Part shown: in pieces, positions 25,960 through 35,677 of the stretch | How the letters are laid out: every line of letters starts with the position of its first letter | Numbering within the stretch: position 1 is the first letter of the stretch | Assembly (NCBI RefSeq): GCF_014199945.1 | Contig: NZ_JACHOR010000002.1 | Coordinates: forward strand, 1 to 64,000 | DNA: 64,000 nucleotides | Direction of reading: 5' to 3' | Source: Brevundimonas variabilis | GTDB lineage: Bacteria > Pseudomonadota > Alphaproteobacteria > Caulobacterales > Caulobacteraceae | The notes under the pieces: generated by a model | What the model saw: only the letters and a program-made list of their open reading frames with translations | The model's database searches: none | Told to the model about the DNA's origin: nothing | Position numbers and translations under genes: made by a program

Positions 25960-26976
25960 ATGCGATACGACTTCGGGTCCGACAATACGGCCGGCATGGC
26001 CCCGTCCGCTCTGGATGCTCTGATCCAGGCCAATACGGATTACGCGCGGGCCTATGGGTCAGACGACGTCACGGCGCGGGCTGCAGACCAGATCCGCCAG
26101 CGACTGGACGCTGACGCCGACGTTCGCTTCGTCTTCAGCGGCACGGCAGCCAACTCCATCGTTCTGTCGATGCTGGCAAATCCGCACGAGGCGGTGCTTG
26201 CACACCACGCGGCCCACATCTGCACCGACGAGACCGGGGCTCCGGGCTTCTTCGGGCAGGGGGTCGGCCTGATCGGCTTGCCGGGCTTCTCGGGCAAGAT
26301 CGAATCCAGGGCTCTGCAGGCCTGGCTCGAGGAGCCTGTCGTGGGTCACAGGCAGCCACCAGCGGCGCTGTCCCTCACCCAATCCACCGAATACGGCACG
26401 GTCTACCTCGAAGAGGAACTGCGTCACCTGATCGAGCCGGTGAAGGCCTGCGGATACGGCGTCCATATGGACGGAGCGCGCCTGGCCAATGCTGCGGCGC
26501 ACGGGTTCGACCTCAAGCAGATCGCACGACTGGGCGTCGACGCCCTGGTCTTCGGCGGAGCCAAGGCCGGCGCAAACTGCGTGGAGGCGATTGTGCTGTT
26601 CGACAAGGCCCTGGGCCGTCGGCTGGACAACCGCCTGAAACAGGCCGGACAGACGGCCTCGAAGGCCCGATTTGTCGCCGCGCCCCTGCTGGGCCTGCTG
26701 GAGAGTGGCGAGTGGGAAACCGGTGCCGCCCACGCAAACCAGATGGCCCAGAAACTGGCCAGGGGCATCGTCACCCGCTCGCCCTTCACGCTGGCGCATC
26801 CGGTCGAGGCGAATGCGGTGTTCGTCCGGATGCCGGTTGAGGCCCATGAACGCCTGAACGCGGCCGGATGGGCCTGCTATCGATTTGATGACGGCTCCGT
26901 CCGCTTCGTCTGCTCGTGGGCCACGACCCATGCCGCCGTCGAAGAAATTCTTGATGCGATCGCGGGGCTGGCTTGA
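25960..26976 (+). CDS. ltaE: Low-specificity L-threonine aldolase
   Basis: The 338-residue PLP enzyme cleaves threonine or allo-threonine to glycine and acetaldehyde. It opens with DFGSDNTAGMAPSALDAL, has the AHHAAHICTDETGAPGFF segment, the VHMDGARLANAA motif with the Asp that contacts PLP, and the Schiff-base Lys in FGGAKAGANCVEAIVLFD (about residue 199). It begins three bases after mscS. Related beta-eliminating lyases are possible, but the motif set is that of threonine aldolases. Confidence 0.9.
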   Translation: MRYDFGSDNTAGMAPSALDALIQANTDYARAYGSDDVTARAADQIRQRLDADADVRFVFSGTAANSIVLSMLANPHEAVLAHHAAHICTDETGAPGFFGQGVGLIGLPGFSGKIESRALQAWLEEPVVGHRQPPAALSLTQSTEYGTVYLEEELRHLIEPVKACGYGVHMDGARLANAAAHGFDLKQIARLGVDALVFGGAKAGANCVEAIVLFDKALGRRLDNRLKQAGQTASKARFVAAPLLGLLESGEWETGAAHANQMAQKLARGIVTRSPFTLAHPVEANAVFVRMPVEAHERLNAAGWACYRFDDGSVRFVCSWATTHAAVEEILDAIAGLA

Positions 26977-27016
26977 CGTCTTTCGCTCCGGAGCCGGGCG
27001 GGCCATATGACGTCTC

Positions 27017-28909
27017 ATGGCAGGACGCGGTGAACGATCGGTACGACGAAGCGCGGTGCCGGACGTGAGAGCGTTGGGAAGTGAACCTGAAGTCAAGGTC
27101 GACGGACCCAAGACCTGGGACGCGTTGGCGGATCTGACGCGCCTGGTTGCGCGATCCCGGGCACCGCAGCTGTGGCCCAGGCTTATCCTGGCGATGGCGC
27201 TGACACTTGCGGGCAAGGCCCTGGGGGTCGCCGCACCACTGGCCCTTGGTGCAGCCGTCAACCGGCTTGCAGAAGATCAGCCCGCAGGCGTTGGCATCGC
27301 CCTGGGTTTCGCAGGTTTCGCCGTAGCCTGGGCCCTGATCCGATTCCTCTCGTCGATCGCACCTCAGGTATCGGACGTCGTGTTTGCGCCGATCCGGCAG
27401 GCCGCCCAGCGGACGACGGCGACGGAGACCTTCGCCCACGCCCTGAACCTGTCGCTGGACTTCCACCAGACCAAACGTTCCGGTTCGCTGTCGCGCACGG
27501 TCGAGCGTGGGTCGCGGGCCGTGGATTTCCTGCTGCGTATCCTTGCGTTCAACCTTATCCCGACAGGCCTGGAACTGATCCTCGCCGCTGGGGTGCTTGC
27601 AGGTGCCTATGACTGGCGTTTCGGGGCGATCGCCCTTGTTGTCGTCGTGATCTACACGATCGTGACCTTCTCGATCAGCAACTGGCGGATCGAGCACCGC
27701 CGCACGATGAATACGGCCGACACGGCGGCAGCGGGTCTGGTCGTCGATTCCCTGCTCAACTACGAAACCGTCAAGTCGTTCGGGGCCGAGCAGCGGGCTG
27801 CCGCCGGCTATGACGAAGCGCTCGCCGTCTACAATGCGGCGGCGCTGAAGGCGAACACCTCCCTGGCCCTGCTGAACGGGGTCCAGGTCCTCATCATGAA
27901 CATCGGGCTCGGCGTCATGGCCGTGCTGGCCGGCTTCGAGGCTGCAGCAGGCCGGATGGGCCCGGGCGATGTCACGGCGGCGGTCCTGATCCTGATCGCC
28001 CTGTATGCCCCGCTGAATATTCTGGGCTTTGCCTATCGCGAGATTCGGCAGGCCTTCATCGACATGGAGGAGATGCTCAAGGTCACGCGCGAGCAGCCCC
28101 AGGTCGCCGATGCCCATGGTGCGCCCGACCTGCAGCCCTGCAGCGACTCGCGGGGAGGTTCGATTGCCTTCGAAAGCGTATCCTTCCGGCACGATGCCCG
28201 CACGGGCGGGCTGGAGGACGTGTCGTTTGTCGCCGAACCGGGCACGACGACCGCCCTGGTCGGTCCGTCCGGCGCCGGCAAGTCCACCATGGTCAAGCTG
28301 GCACTCCGGCTGCTGGATCCCCAGTCCGGTCGTGTCCTGATCGATGGCGTCGACATGCGCGACGTGACCCAGGCCTCGCTCCGACGTGCGGTAGCCCTGG
28401 TGCCCCAGGACGTGGCGCTGTTCAACGACACCCTGCGCGTCAACATCGCCTTCGCCCGCCCCGAAGCGACCGAAGCGGCCATCTGGGCCGCAGTCGAGGC
28501 GGCGGAACTGGGCGACTTCATCCGCGGGCTTCCCGATGGCATGCAGACCAAGGTCGGCGAACGGGGACTCAAGCTGTCCGGCGGTGAACGCCAGAGGGTC
28601 GGGATTGCCCGCGCCCTTCTGGCCGATCCCTGCCTGCTGATCCTCGACGAGGCGACCAGCGCTCTGGACAGCCGGACCGAAGCCGCGATCCAGAAAACGC
28701 TGCGGCGCGCCCAGGCAGGGCGGACAACGCTGGTCGTCGCTCACCGCCTGTCGACCATCGCCGATGCCGATCAGATCCTGGTGGTGAAGGCCGGCCGGAT
28801 CGTGGAGCGGGGCAGCCATCACGAACTGGTCGCGCGTGTCGGAGGGGAGTATGCTGCCCTGTGGCGCAAGCAGACCCGCGGTGCCCGGTCGACGCCGGTC
28901 GGAGCCTGA
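27017..28909 (+). CDS. Atm1/heavy-metal-type ABC exporter (fused membrane and ATPase)
   Basis: The 630-residue half transporter has six membrane helices (about 55-330) with the DFHQTKRSGSLSRTVERGSRAVDFLLR and NYETVKSFGAE motifs typical of the ABCB7/Atm1/HMT subgroup. The ATPase domain has Walker A GPSGAGKST, Q-loop LVPQDVALF, signature LSGGERQRVGIARALL, Walker B LLILDEATSALD and switch His in VAHRLSTI. Alphaproteobacterial Atm1 homologues export glutathione conjugates or metal-glutathione complexes, which is inferred here. It starts 40 bases after ltaE. Confidence 0.9.
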   Translation: MAGRGERSVRRSAVPDVRALGSEPEVKVDGPKTWDALADLTRLVARSRAPQLWPRLILAMALTLAGKALGVAAPLALGAAVNRLAEDQPAGVGIALGFAGFAVAWALIRFLSSIAPQVSDVVFAPIRQAAQRTTATETFAHALNLSLDFHQTKRSGSLSRTVERGSRAVDFLLRILAFNLIPTGLELILAAGVLAGAYDWRFGAIALVVVVIYTIVTFSISNWRIEHRRTMNTADTAAAGLVVDSLLNYETVKSFGAEQRAAAGYDEALAVYNAAALKANTSLALLNGVQVLIMNIGLGVMAVLAGFEAAAGRMGPGDVTAAVLILIALYAPLNILGFAYREIRQAFIDMEEMLKVTREQPQVADAHGAPDLQPCSDSRGGSIAFESVSFRHDARTGGLEDVSFVAEPGTTTALVGPSGAGKSTMVKLALRLLDPQSGRVLIDGVDMRDVTQASLRRAVALVPQDVALFNDTLRVNIAFARPEATEAAIWAAVEAAELGDFIRGLPDGMQTKVGERGLKLSGGERQRVGIARALLADPCLLILDEATSALDSRTEAAIQKTLRRAQAGRTTLVVAHRLSTIADADQILVVKAGRIVERGSHHELVARVGGEYAALWRKQTRGARSTPVGA

Positions 28910-28922
28910 AGGTCAGGTCCGG

Positions 28923-29999
28923 CTAGAGATCGTCCAGATTGAGCGGGCGTCGCCTTTCGAGCACCAGACGCAGATTGGCGAGGACCTCCGCGCGCTCCGC
29001 GTCGGCCTCCGGCGGAAGGCCCTGGATCAGTTGCAAGGCCTGGGCATGGACGGTGACGATACGCCAGTCGAACGGCGTGTCCGGCATTGCGGCATCGATC
29101 AGATCGCAGAGGCCGGACGCTGCGGTGCAGAGATCGACACGCTCGAAAGGACTGGCAGCATCGATCACGGCGCTCGACAGACGGTAGGCCTCGGCCAGGA
29201 CCCGCTGCGGATCGGGATGGTCAGATGAAGGTTCCTGGAGCCGGACGAGATCGGCAATCCGTGTACTGACGATCTCCTGGCTCTGTGACTGAAGGGCCTG
29301 CAGGTTTGATCGGGCCTGGAGCAGGGCCGTGCCCACGCTCAGCCCGCCAGGGTCGTTGATCAGGGTCGATAGACGGGACCTTCGGGACTGCCAGACGACT
29401 GTATCGGGTTCCGGGTCTTTCTTCGGGGGCAGGGGTACACCGTCTAGGCGCCTCGACCTGAGCGCCGCGAGGCGAATCATGTCCCTGCGCCGCTCGTCCC
29501 GATCACGAGGCTCGGACACATTGAACCGGCGATCCGGCCCCGAGTAGTCGGACGTCTCGATGAACGGCCGATTGTCGCGGGCGACCCGGATCACGTGGTG
29601 GAGAAGAACCTCAGCCTTGAACGGCTTCTGGATCAGGACGTTCGCCCCACAGGCACGCACCTCTTCGACTGTCGAGGCGCGCGCATGCCCGGCCGTCATG
29701 ATGACCGGCACATAGGCATTCGGCTCCAGTCTCGAGTTTCTGAGCCACCGGACCAGCTCGTGACCATTCATCCCTGGCATCTCACAGGCCACGATCAACA
29801 GGTCGACGGGATGGTCCATCAGGACCGCGATTGCTTCGGCTGCGCTTCTGCAGATGTATCGGGCTTCGATACCGAAACCGCGAAGAGCCTCTGTGGTCAG
29901 GCTGAGCGATATCGCCGAGTCGTCTATCACCAGGGTGTTGGCCCGGCTCAGATTGAACACGGCGCTGGCTCGAAGCGTTTCGCCGCCTGCTGAGGTCAA
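28923..29999 (-). CDS. Response-regulator-like protein with degenerate receiver (Ala at phospho-acceptor)
   Basis: The 358-residue protein has an N-terminal receiver fold (about 20-140): acidic pair D26/D27 in LVIDDSA, T102 in VIMTAGH and K125 in LIQKPF are kept, but the phospho-acceptor place reads LLIVACEMPGMNG with Ala71 where Asp is expected. A basic region (about 150-205) with PPKKDPEPD and a helical C-terminal part (about 215-358) have no recognised domain. Ligand sensing or protein binding independent of phosphorylation is inferred. The start at 29999 is TTG and uncertain; GTG at 29960 is an alternative. It converges on the ABC gene. Confidence 0.72.
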   Translation of the reverse strand: MTSAGGETLRASAVFNLSRANTLVIDDSAISLSLTTEALRGFGIEARYICRSAAEAIAVLMDHPVDLLIVACEMPGMNGHELVRWLRNSRLEPNAYVPVIMTAGHARASTVEEVRACGANVLIQKPFKAEVLLHHVIRVARDNRPFIETSDYSGPDRRFNVSEPRDRDERRRDMIRLAALRSRRLDGVPLPPKKDPEPDTVVWQSRRSRLSTLINDPGGLSVGTALLQARSNLQALQSQSQEIVSTRIADLVRLQEPSSDHPDPQRVLAEAYRLSSAVIDAASPFERVDLCTAASGLCDLIDAAMPDTPFDWRIVTVHAQALQLIQGLPPEADAERAEVLANLRLVLERRRPLNLDDL

Positions 30000-30146
30000 C
30001 GGACGCTTCTGATTGAGAAAAGCTTGGTCATGGGGCGCCCGTCGGGCTCTCTTGCATGTCGGCAGCTATGGGTCTGCGCAGGAGCTACGCGCGCTGTACA
30101 TGGTCGATCTTCAAGAGCGTGGCAGGCTTCCTGCCGGGTGTAAATG

Positions 30147-31097
30147 TCAGCCGGCTCGGCCGATCGCATAAAACCGCTCGGCACGCTGGGACCGCAGAGC
30201 GTCCGGCGAGAGCGGAATCAGGGCCTGCAATTCTTCCCAGACCGCGTCTCCAACGGCTGCGATTGTGGCCTCGCGGTCCGAATGCCCGCCGCCCTGCGGT
30301 TCGGGGATCACCCGGTCGACGATCTTGAGTTCCATCAGGTCCGGGCCCGTGATCTTCATCGCCATTGCGGCATCGCGGGCCCGGGCCCCGTCACGCCACA
30401 GTATGCCGGCGGCCCCTTCAGGCGAAATGACCGAATAGATGGAGTGTTCGAGGATCAGCACGCGGTTCGCAGCGGCGATGGCGATCGCTCCGCCCGAGCC
30501 CCCTTCGCCGGTGACGGTCGTGATGAAAGGAACACCCAGTGTCAGGCCGCGTTCGGTCGAGCGTGCAATGGCCTCGGCCTGTCCGCGCTCCTCGGCACCC
30601 AGACCCGGATAGGCTCCGGCGGTATCGACGAACGACAGGACCGGGATGCCGAACTGCTCGGCCATGTCCATCAGGCGCACGGCCTTGCGGTAGCCCTCCG
30701 GCCGGGCCATGCCGAAATTGTGCGTGAGGCGGGTTGCAGTGTCATGGCCCTTTTCATGGCCCATGACGACGACCGACTGACCGCGAAAGCGGGCGAGGCC
30801 GCCGAGGATTGCCTGGTCGTCTCCGAACTGGCGGTCGCCCCGCAGCTCGACGTAGTCGGTGAAGAGTCCGCCCAAATAATCGATGAAATGCGGACGCTGG
30901 GGGTGACGGGCGACCTGTGTCTTCTGCCACGGGTCGAGGGCGGCATAGGTCTTCTTGCGAAGCTGGTCGGCCTTCTTCTTCAGGCCGTTGATCTCGGTCT
31001 CGAACGAGCCGGAAGTCGCAGCGAGCAGCGACAGCTCCTCGATCTTCTCCTCCAGCTCGGCGATCGGCTTTTCGAAATCGAGATAGTGCGTGGCCAT
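30147..31097 (-). CDS. accA: Acetyl-CoA carboxylase carboxyltransferase alpha subunit
   Basis: The 316-residue subunit transfers the carboxyl group from biotin to acetyl-CoA, making malonyl-CoA for fatty acids, together with AccD (not in this window). It begins MATHYLDFEKPIAELEEKIEEL and has the hallmark FVDTAGAYPGLGAEERGQAEAIA, GEGGSGGAIAI and ISPEGAAGILW motifs. Length fits E. coli AccA (319). An upstream in-frame extension to 31298 is unlike the family. Neighbours are unrelated. Confidence 0.97.
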   Translation of the reverse strand: MATHYLDFEKPIAELEEKIEELSLLAATSGSFETEINGLKKKADQLRKKTYAALDPWQKTQVARHPQRPHFIDYLGGLFTDYVELRGDRQFGDDQAILGGLARFRGQSVVVMGHEKGHDTATRLTHNFGMARPEGYRKAVRLMDMAEQFGIPVLSFVDTAGAYPGLGAEERGQAEAIARSTERGLTLGVPFITTVTGEGGSGGAIAIAAANRVLILEHSIYSVISPEGAAGILWRDGARARDAAMAMKITGPDLMELKIVDRVIPEPQGGGHSDREATIAAVGDAVWEELQALIPLSPDALRSQRAERFYAIGRAG

Positions 31098-31352
31098 GAG
31101 GCGTCCGTGTCGGCGGCGGGAAGACCGCACTGCAAAGGCGGCGGAACCTAGTGCCGCTCGCGAGCCGGGGCAAGCGGGAGCGCAGCAAGGCCGACGGAAT
31201 GGATGGGGCGTTTCAGGCCCGCACGATCCATGCCTGACCGCTCTTACGCCCGACAGCTGACGCTCATGCAGAGGTGATCGCCGTCGCGGAGCACGCATGC
31301 GGGCGACATTTGAGGCCTTGGGACGTCATCGGCGATCAACGAAGGAGGAGGA

Positions 31353-32426
31353 TCACGCCATTGGTTTCAGGGCCGCCAGGAAATGCTCCTGTACGGCCGC
31401 AAGATAGGGCTCCGTGGTCTCGGTCAGCCTTGGGCCCGCGGTGACAGCACTCGTATTGTATTGCGATACGGCACCTGTCCCCAGGCCCGCCAGCGCGCCA
31501 AGAGCTCCGATAACCTGCCCGACAGCAGCATCACGCTTTTGCGCGTCCGTCGTTGCGTCATGGATCGGTCCGGCATCCGCGCCTGCGAGCAACAGCGATG
31601 ACGACAAGGCCATCCAGTCCTGACCGAACTGGCTATTGCCACCTTTCGGCACGAACACCTCGACGCGCGTGGCTTCCGGAAGCAAGCGCACGCCGCCGCG
31701 TCCTGATACAGAGGCCGTGTTGCCAAGATCGCCGAGAAACCGGTCGGAGCTCGCCTCGACCTCGGCGAAGCCGATGGCGAAGCGCGGCATCACGACCATC
31801 GATCCTGCCATGGCTGAGCGAACAACCGCCATCCCCGTCGCGCCCATGTCGCTGGCGACACTGAAGGTGGCGAGACCGCTCGGGACGCGCGTGTCGCCGG
31901 TGACAATGTTCACGGACATGCCTTCGGGCGCATAGAAGGTCGACCGGCCTCCATCGACGTTTCCGTCCAGCGGGCCGGGGCGATCATTGAAGAGCCGCGC
32001 CAGATTGGCATCGGCACTCGTCTGATCGATGGTCGCGACCGTGTATCCGTGCGCCACAAGACCGGCCATGAACTGGTCGTACAGGCGTTGCGTCATCGAC
32101 TGCATCGCAGCGTCGTCGACATTTTCGAACAGGAACGTCGTGGTCTGGCTCGCTCCAAATCCGCGTGTGCGCGCGTTCTTGCGCATCTGTTTGGCCACCT
32201 CCACCCTGAACGCAGGCACGTGGACCGTCATGCTGCTCAGCCTTGGCGTATTCAGGCTGCCCTGCAGCAGATCTGGCAGGCCAGCCAATTGACCCGCATC
32301 GGCAGCCACCACCTGTCGTCCTGCCCGAAACCGGCGGGTATTCACGACCTGCGCCGATGCCTGGCCCGCCAGAGCAACAGCGCTGCCTGCCAACATCAAG
32401 GCGCGTCGGTTCATGATCGATGTCAT
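31353..32426 (-). CDS. Exported protein of unknown function
   Basis: The 357-residue product starts MTSIMNRRALMLAGSAVALAGQASAQ, a signal peptide with twin Arg (NRR) that could be Tat or Sec. No family is recognised. Mature segments include FLFENVDDAAMQSMTQRLY, SDMGATGMAVVRSAM and DWMALSSSLLLAGADAG, soluble and mixed alpha/beta by eye. GGGGGAAG lies before the ATG at 32426; a second ATG at 32414 is possible. It lies 255 bases beyond accA on the same strand. Confidence 0.65.
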   Translation of the reverse strand: MTSIMNRRALMLAGSAVALAGQASAQVVNTRRFRAGRQVVAADAGQLAGLPDLLQGSLNTPRLSSMTVHVPAFRVEVAKQMRKNARTRGFGASQTTTFLFENVDDAAMQSMTQRLYDQFMAGLVAHGYTVATIDQTSADANLARLFNDRPGPLDGNVDGGRSTFYAPEGMSVNIVTGDTRVPSGLATFSVASDMGATGMAVVRSAMAGSMVVMPRFAIGFAEVEASSDRFLGDLGNTASVSGRGGVRLLPEATRVEVFVPKGGNSQFGQDWMALSSSLLLAGADAGPIHDATTDAQKRDAAVGQVIGALGALAGLGTGAVSQYNTSAVTAGPRLTETTEPYLAAVQEHFLAALKPMA

Positions 32427-32634
32427 TGTCGCTTCCCCCCATCCAGCCTGTCGAAGAGCGTTAACAGCTACCGCTGTTATCACAATGGGGATGGTCAGGT
32501 ATGGATAGGCCCGGGATGCAGGACATGACATTAAAGCTGGTAAAGTAATGGCCTGAAAAGAAGCGAGATTTCTGGTTTCAATCGAGGTTCGAACCGCCCC
32601 TCGGGAACGATTGGCTTTGGTGCAGGAGCGACGG

Positions 32635-32991
32635 ATGGCCACAGTTCAGCTAACGACGTCCAGGCTGGCGTTGCGCGTCTATATTGAAGCGTCGGACTTC
32701 GCGACGGCGTTCGCCCTTGCTTCAGACCTGACCGCCCGACTCATGGTCATCGCGCCTGTTCGAGAGTGCCGGGTCTATCCGTATTGGAAGTTCGCGGACC
32801 ATTTCGGCCTCTGGCTCGACATCGCGCCCAAAGACGACAAGGCCTTTGACGCGATCCTTGCGCTCATCGCTCCATCCTGGGAGGACTCAGGGCCTGGTCC
32901 GGATCGCTGGGCCGTGTGGAACCGCGCAACGCATGGCGGGGACCCGCTGATGCCAGCCATCACATGGGCCAGTGTTGAGCCGTGTGGCTGA
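32635..32991 (+). CDS. Hypothetical cytoplasmic protein, 118 residues
   Basis: An AGGAG at 32624-32628 correctly precedes the ATG at 32635. The product has no signal peptide; it begins MATVQLTTSRLALRVYIEASDFATAF and contains a Trp/Asp-rich middle (YPYWKFADHFGLWLDIAPKDD). Codon use looks coding (strong third-position G/C in places). I do not recognise the family. It is divergent from the preceding exported protein and followed by a long gene-free stretch. Confidence 0.55.
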   Translation: MATVQLTTSRLALRVYIEASDFATAFALASDLTARLMVIAPVRECRVYPYWKFADHFGLWLDIAPKDDKAFDAILALIAPSWEDSGPGPDRWAVWNRATHGGDPLMPAITWASVEPCG

Positions 32992-33423
32992 GGCCTACCC
33001 AGCCATGCGGTGACACTGCTGGCGAGGCGCGCGCCGGGTCTTTGGCTGCGTCCCGCCCAGTCGGGTGAATAGAGCCAGCGTCGCCTGGCACCCTGCGTCG
33101 GTTGGCCTTTGACGAAGCGTGGCAAGCAAGACCGCAGCGTTTGACGGACCTGCCCCCGACGCGCCGAGGTTCAGATCACCTCAACTGGACCCACGACATC
33201 GGCGACCTGCTCTCGATTCCCATGGCGTCAGTGCAGGCGGTCTGCCCTCACGCGTCTTGCCAAAGTCTGCTTTCGGGCGAGATGCAAATATTGTGGTCCG
33301 ACCCATATCCGACTTCAGGTCGTTCATCCTGACGGCCGAGTGCGAACGAAGACCGCCGGTTTCCGTCGGTTGCACCCCGTTGTTCGTTGACGGTAACTGC
33401 TCCCACAAAGGCAGGGGCTTTGG
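32992..33423. other. Gene-free interval before the PPC-like gene
   Basis: No convincing gene is seen in these 432 bases: open frames on both strands have irregular composition and no recognisable motif. TTGACGG at about 33388 could be a -35 box for the frameshifted gene downstream. Nothing else is visible. Confidence 0.45.
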
Positions 33424-33964
33424 ATGGATTGGCGTTCAGGGGTGGGTCCGGCGGGGTTCGTTGCCGCGATGGTGCTGGCACCGGTCGTGATGGCTTACGC
33501 GCCTCCCGAGGTGAACGCCCGGGTCGAGATCTCGGCGGCCGTGGCGGGATCGAGCGCGACACTGGAGGCCGTCGAGCGCCAGGCGAATGCCCGTGACCGG
33601 GTCCGGCAGCAGGAAATCGCGGCGCTGCAGACGCGCCTGACCGAGGCCGAAGCGCGCGGTGCCGCCGAGGCCACGCGGTTTCATTTTCTACGACTGCCAC
33701 CGGGTCCAGACCACGGCCGGATCTAGTTACCAGGTCACGATGCGTTCGTCAGACTTCGACACCTATCTCAGCGCAGGTTCGCTCCAGTGCGGCGGCGAGG
33801 CCAGCGTCAACGACGATGATGGTGGAGGCGGTACGAACGCTTCGCTGTCGTTCAACGGAGATGGTCAGGTCTGGTTCGTGAGGGCCAACAGCCTGGAACC
33901 CGCGGCAACCGGCACCTATTCCCTGGAGCTCACCACGGTCCGTGATGGGGGAACGGGTCCTTAG
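33424..33964 (+). pseudogene. Frameshifted gene for an exported PPC-like domain protein
   Basis: Two overlapping frames together look like one protein. The first (from ATG 33424) gives a membrane or signal segment (VGPAGFVAAMVLAPVVMAYA), then a coiled-coil-like helix (RQQEIAALQTRLTEAEARGAAEAT), and stops at 33726. The second, shifted by one base, continues with FYDCHRVQTTAGSSYQVT, MRSSDFDTYL, NDDDGGGGTNASL and GTYSLELT, the pattern of bacterial pre-peptidase C-terminal (PPC) domains, to 33964. Removing one T from the TTT at 33679-33681 would join them as ATRFIFYDC. Mutation, sequencing error or recoding are all possible. Confidence 0.7.
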
Positions 33965-34126
33965 GTAGCGAGCGGCCCTCGACCAGACGGTGCAGTGTCG
34001 TTGATTGGCGCTTAGGCGCAAAAAGGGGAACGGAAGCACGGGCGGGAACGTCCGCTTCCCACCCATGTCGGTCGTTGGGAACATCTGTTCTCGGCAACCA
34101 GAACGACCCGATCTCGACTCCCGGTC

Positions 34127-35026
34127 CTATTCCTCCCGCGCCAGCGGGTGGTGGCGGTGGACGACCTCCGTCAGGCGCTCGGTGGCGACGTGGGTGTAGA
34201 TCTGGGTGGTGGCGATGTCGGCATGTCCCAGCAGGGTCTGGACGACGCGCAGGTCGGCCCCGCCTTCCAGCAGATGAGTGGCAAAGGCGTGGCGCAGGAC
34301 GTGGGGGCTGACGCGTGCCGGGTCGATCCCGGCCGTGATCGCCGCCTGGTCCAGCAGCTGGGCAAACCGGCGCGGCGTCAGATGGCCGGTGGTGCCAGAG
34401 GACGGAAACAGCCAGACACTGTCGGGAGCCCTGGGCTTGCGGGCGGCGTCGCGGGCGGTCAGCCAGGCCTTGACGGCATCGCGCGCCGAAGTGTTCAGCG
34501 GGGCCAGACGCTCCTTGCCGCCCTTGCCGCGCACGATCAGCCAGGCCGGATCGCGCCGCACGGCCTCGACCTTCAGCGCCAGCAGTTCCGACACCCGCAG
34601 GCCCGATGCATAGGCCAGTTCGGTCAGGGCGATCAGCCGGACACCGGCCTGACCGTCCAGCGCCGCCGTCGCCGTCAGCAGCCGCTCGACCTCGTCGCGT
34701 GACAGGGTCCGGGGCAGGGTCCGTCCCTGTTTCGGGGCATCCAGCCGGCGCGACGGATCATCGGTCCGCCAGCCCTCGCCCAGGGCGAACCGGTAGAACT
34801 GGCGTACGGCCGAGCGGCGTCGCGCAGCGGTGGCGGCGGACAGGCCCCGTGTGGACAGGGAGGCATACCAGGCCTCGATCCCGGCCTCGTCAGCCTGCAT
34901 CAGACCGCCATGCCCCAGCGTCCCCTCGGCATCGGCCAGATCGCGGGCATAGGCACTGAGCGTGTGGGGCGAGGCGTCGCGCTCGACCGCCATCATCTCC
35001 AGAAAGGCCTCGACCTGCGGGCTCAT
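34127..35026 (-). CDS. xerD: Site-specific tyrosine recombinase XerD
   Basis: The 299-residue protein has the core-binding N-terminal domain (about 1-85) and catalytic domain with R144 (ASGLRVSELL), K171 (GKGGKER), H242 and R245 (HVLRHAFATHL), H268 (LLGHADIATT) and Tyr277 (QIYTHV). With XerC it resolves chromosome dimers at dif. Length and the divergent aroK-aroB neighbours match the usual alphaproteobacterial xerD locus. The ATG at 35026 is chosen; a long upstream open frame is antisense to aroK. XerC cannot be strictly excluded. Confidence 0.93.
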   Translation of the reverse strand: MSPQVEAFLEMMAVERDASPHTLSAYARDLADAEGTLGHGGLMQADEAGIEAWYASLSTRGLSAATAARRRSAVRQFYRFALGEGWRTDDPSRRLDAPKQGRTLPRTLSRDEVERLLTATAALDGQAGVRLIALTELAYASGLRVSELLALKVEAVRRDPAWLIVRGKGGKERLAPLNTSARDAVKAWLTARDAARKPRAPDSVWLFPSSGTTGHLTPRRFAQLLDQAAITAGIDPARVSPHVLRHAFATHLLEGGADLRVVQTLLGHADIATTQIYTHVATERLTEVVHRHHPLAREE

Positions 35027-35080
35027 CGGGCGATCGGCCTCTGGCCATGCGGAGGGCTTGGTGTAGAGGTTGCGACGATC

Positions 35081-35677
35081 ATGCCTGCTACGCTCGACTC
35101 CTTGCCCGTCACGACACCCGACAACGGGCCGATTCCCTATCCGGAGCGCACCATAGCGCTGGTCGGCCTGATGGGTGTGGGCAAATCGACCGTGGGCCGT
35201 CGGCTGGCCGCGCGCCTGGGCCTGCCTTTCCATGACGGAGACGAGGTGATCGAGGAGGCGGCGGGCATGAGCGTGTCCGACATCTTTGCTCAACTGGGCG
35301 AGGCCGAGTTCCGGGCCGGAGAGGCCCGGGTCATGCGTCGCCTGCTCGAAGCCCCGCGTATGGTGCTGGCCACGGGCGGCGGGGCCGTCCTGAATGCCGA
35401 GACCCGCGCCTTGCTGAGGACGCGCGCCACAACCGTCTGGCTCAAGGCCGATCTGGCGGTGGTGGCCAGCCGTGTGCAGCGGCGCGACACCCGCCCCCTG
35501 TTGCGCGGCAAGGACCCGCTTCAGGCGCTCAGTGCAATGGCCGAGGTGCGCTACCCCGTCTACGCCACCGCCGATGTGACGGTCGAGGTCGGTGCCGGTG
35601 CCCACGCCCAGTCGGTCGAGGCCATTATGACGGGGCTCAGCGCCTTCTGGGCACGGCAGGCAGAGGAAACGCCATGA
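35081..35677 (+). CDS. aroK: Shikimate kinase
   Basis: The 198-residue kinase phosphorylates shikimate at the 3-hydroxyl, step five of the shikimate pathway. The P-loop GLMGVGKST is at 29-37, the shikimate-binding Asp in HDGDEVIEE, the FRAGEARVM region and the ATGGGAVL motif follow, and the lid Arg is in DTRPLLRG. An N-terminal extension of about 22 residues precedes the core. ATG at 35081 is 54 bases from the xerD start in the divergent direction. It overlaps aroB by 4 bases. Confidence 0.96.
   Translation: MPATLDSLPVTTPDNGPIPYPERTIALVGLMGVGKSTVGRRLAARLGLPFHDGDEVIEEAAGMSVSDIFAQLGEAEFRAGEARVMRRLLEAPRMVLATGGGAVLNAETRALLRTRATTVWLKADLAVVASRVQRRDTRPLLRGKDPLQALSAMAEVRYPVYATADVTVEVGAGAHAQSVEAIMTGLSAFWARQAEETP

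Noticed and set aside
33102..33490. Several short frames upstream of the PPC-like gene
   Set aside because: No ribosome site or motif, and composition does not look coding on either strand.
34127..35026. Tyrosine recombinase as a mobile-element integrase
   Set aside because: Length, motifs and the aroK-aroB neighbourhood fit housekeeping XerD; no attachment repeats or cargo genes are seen.
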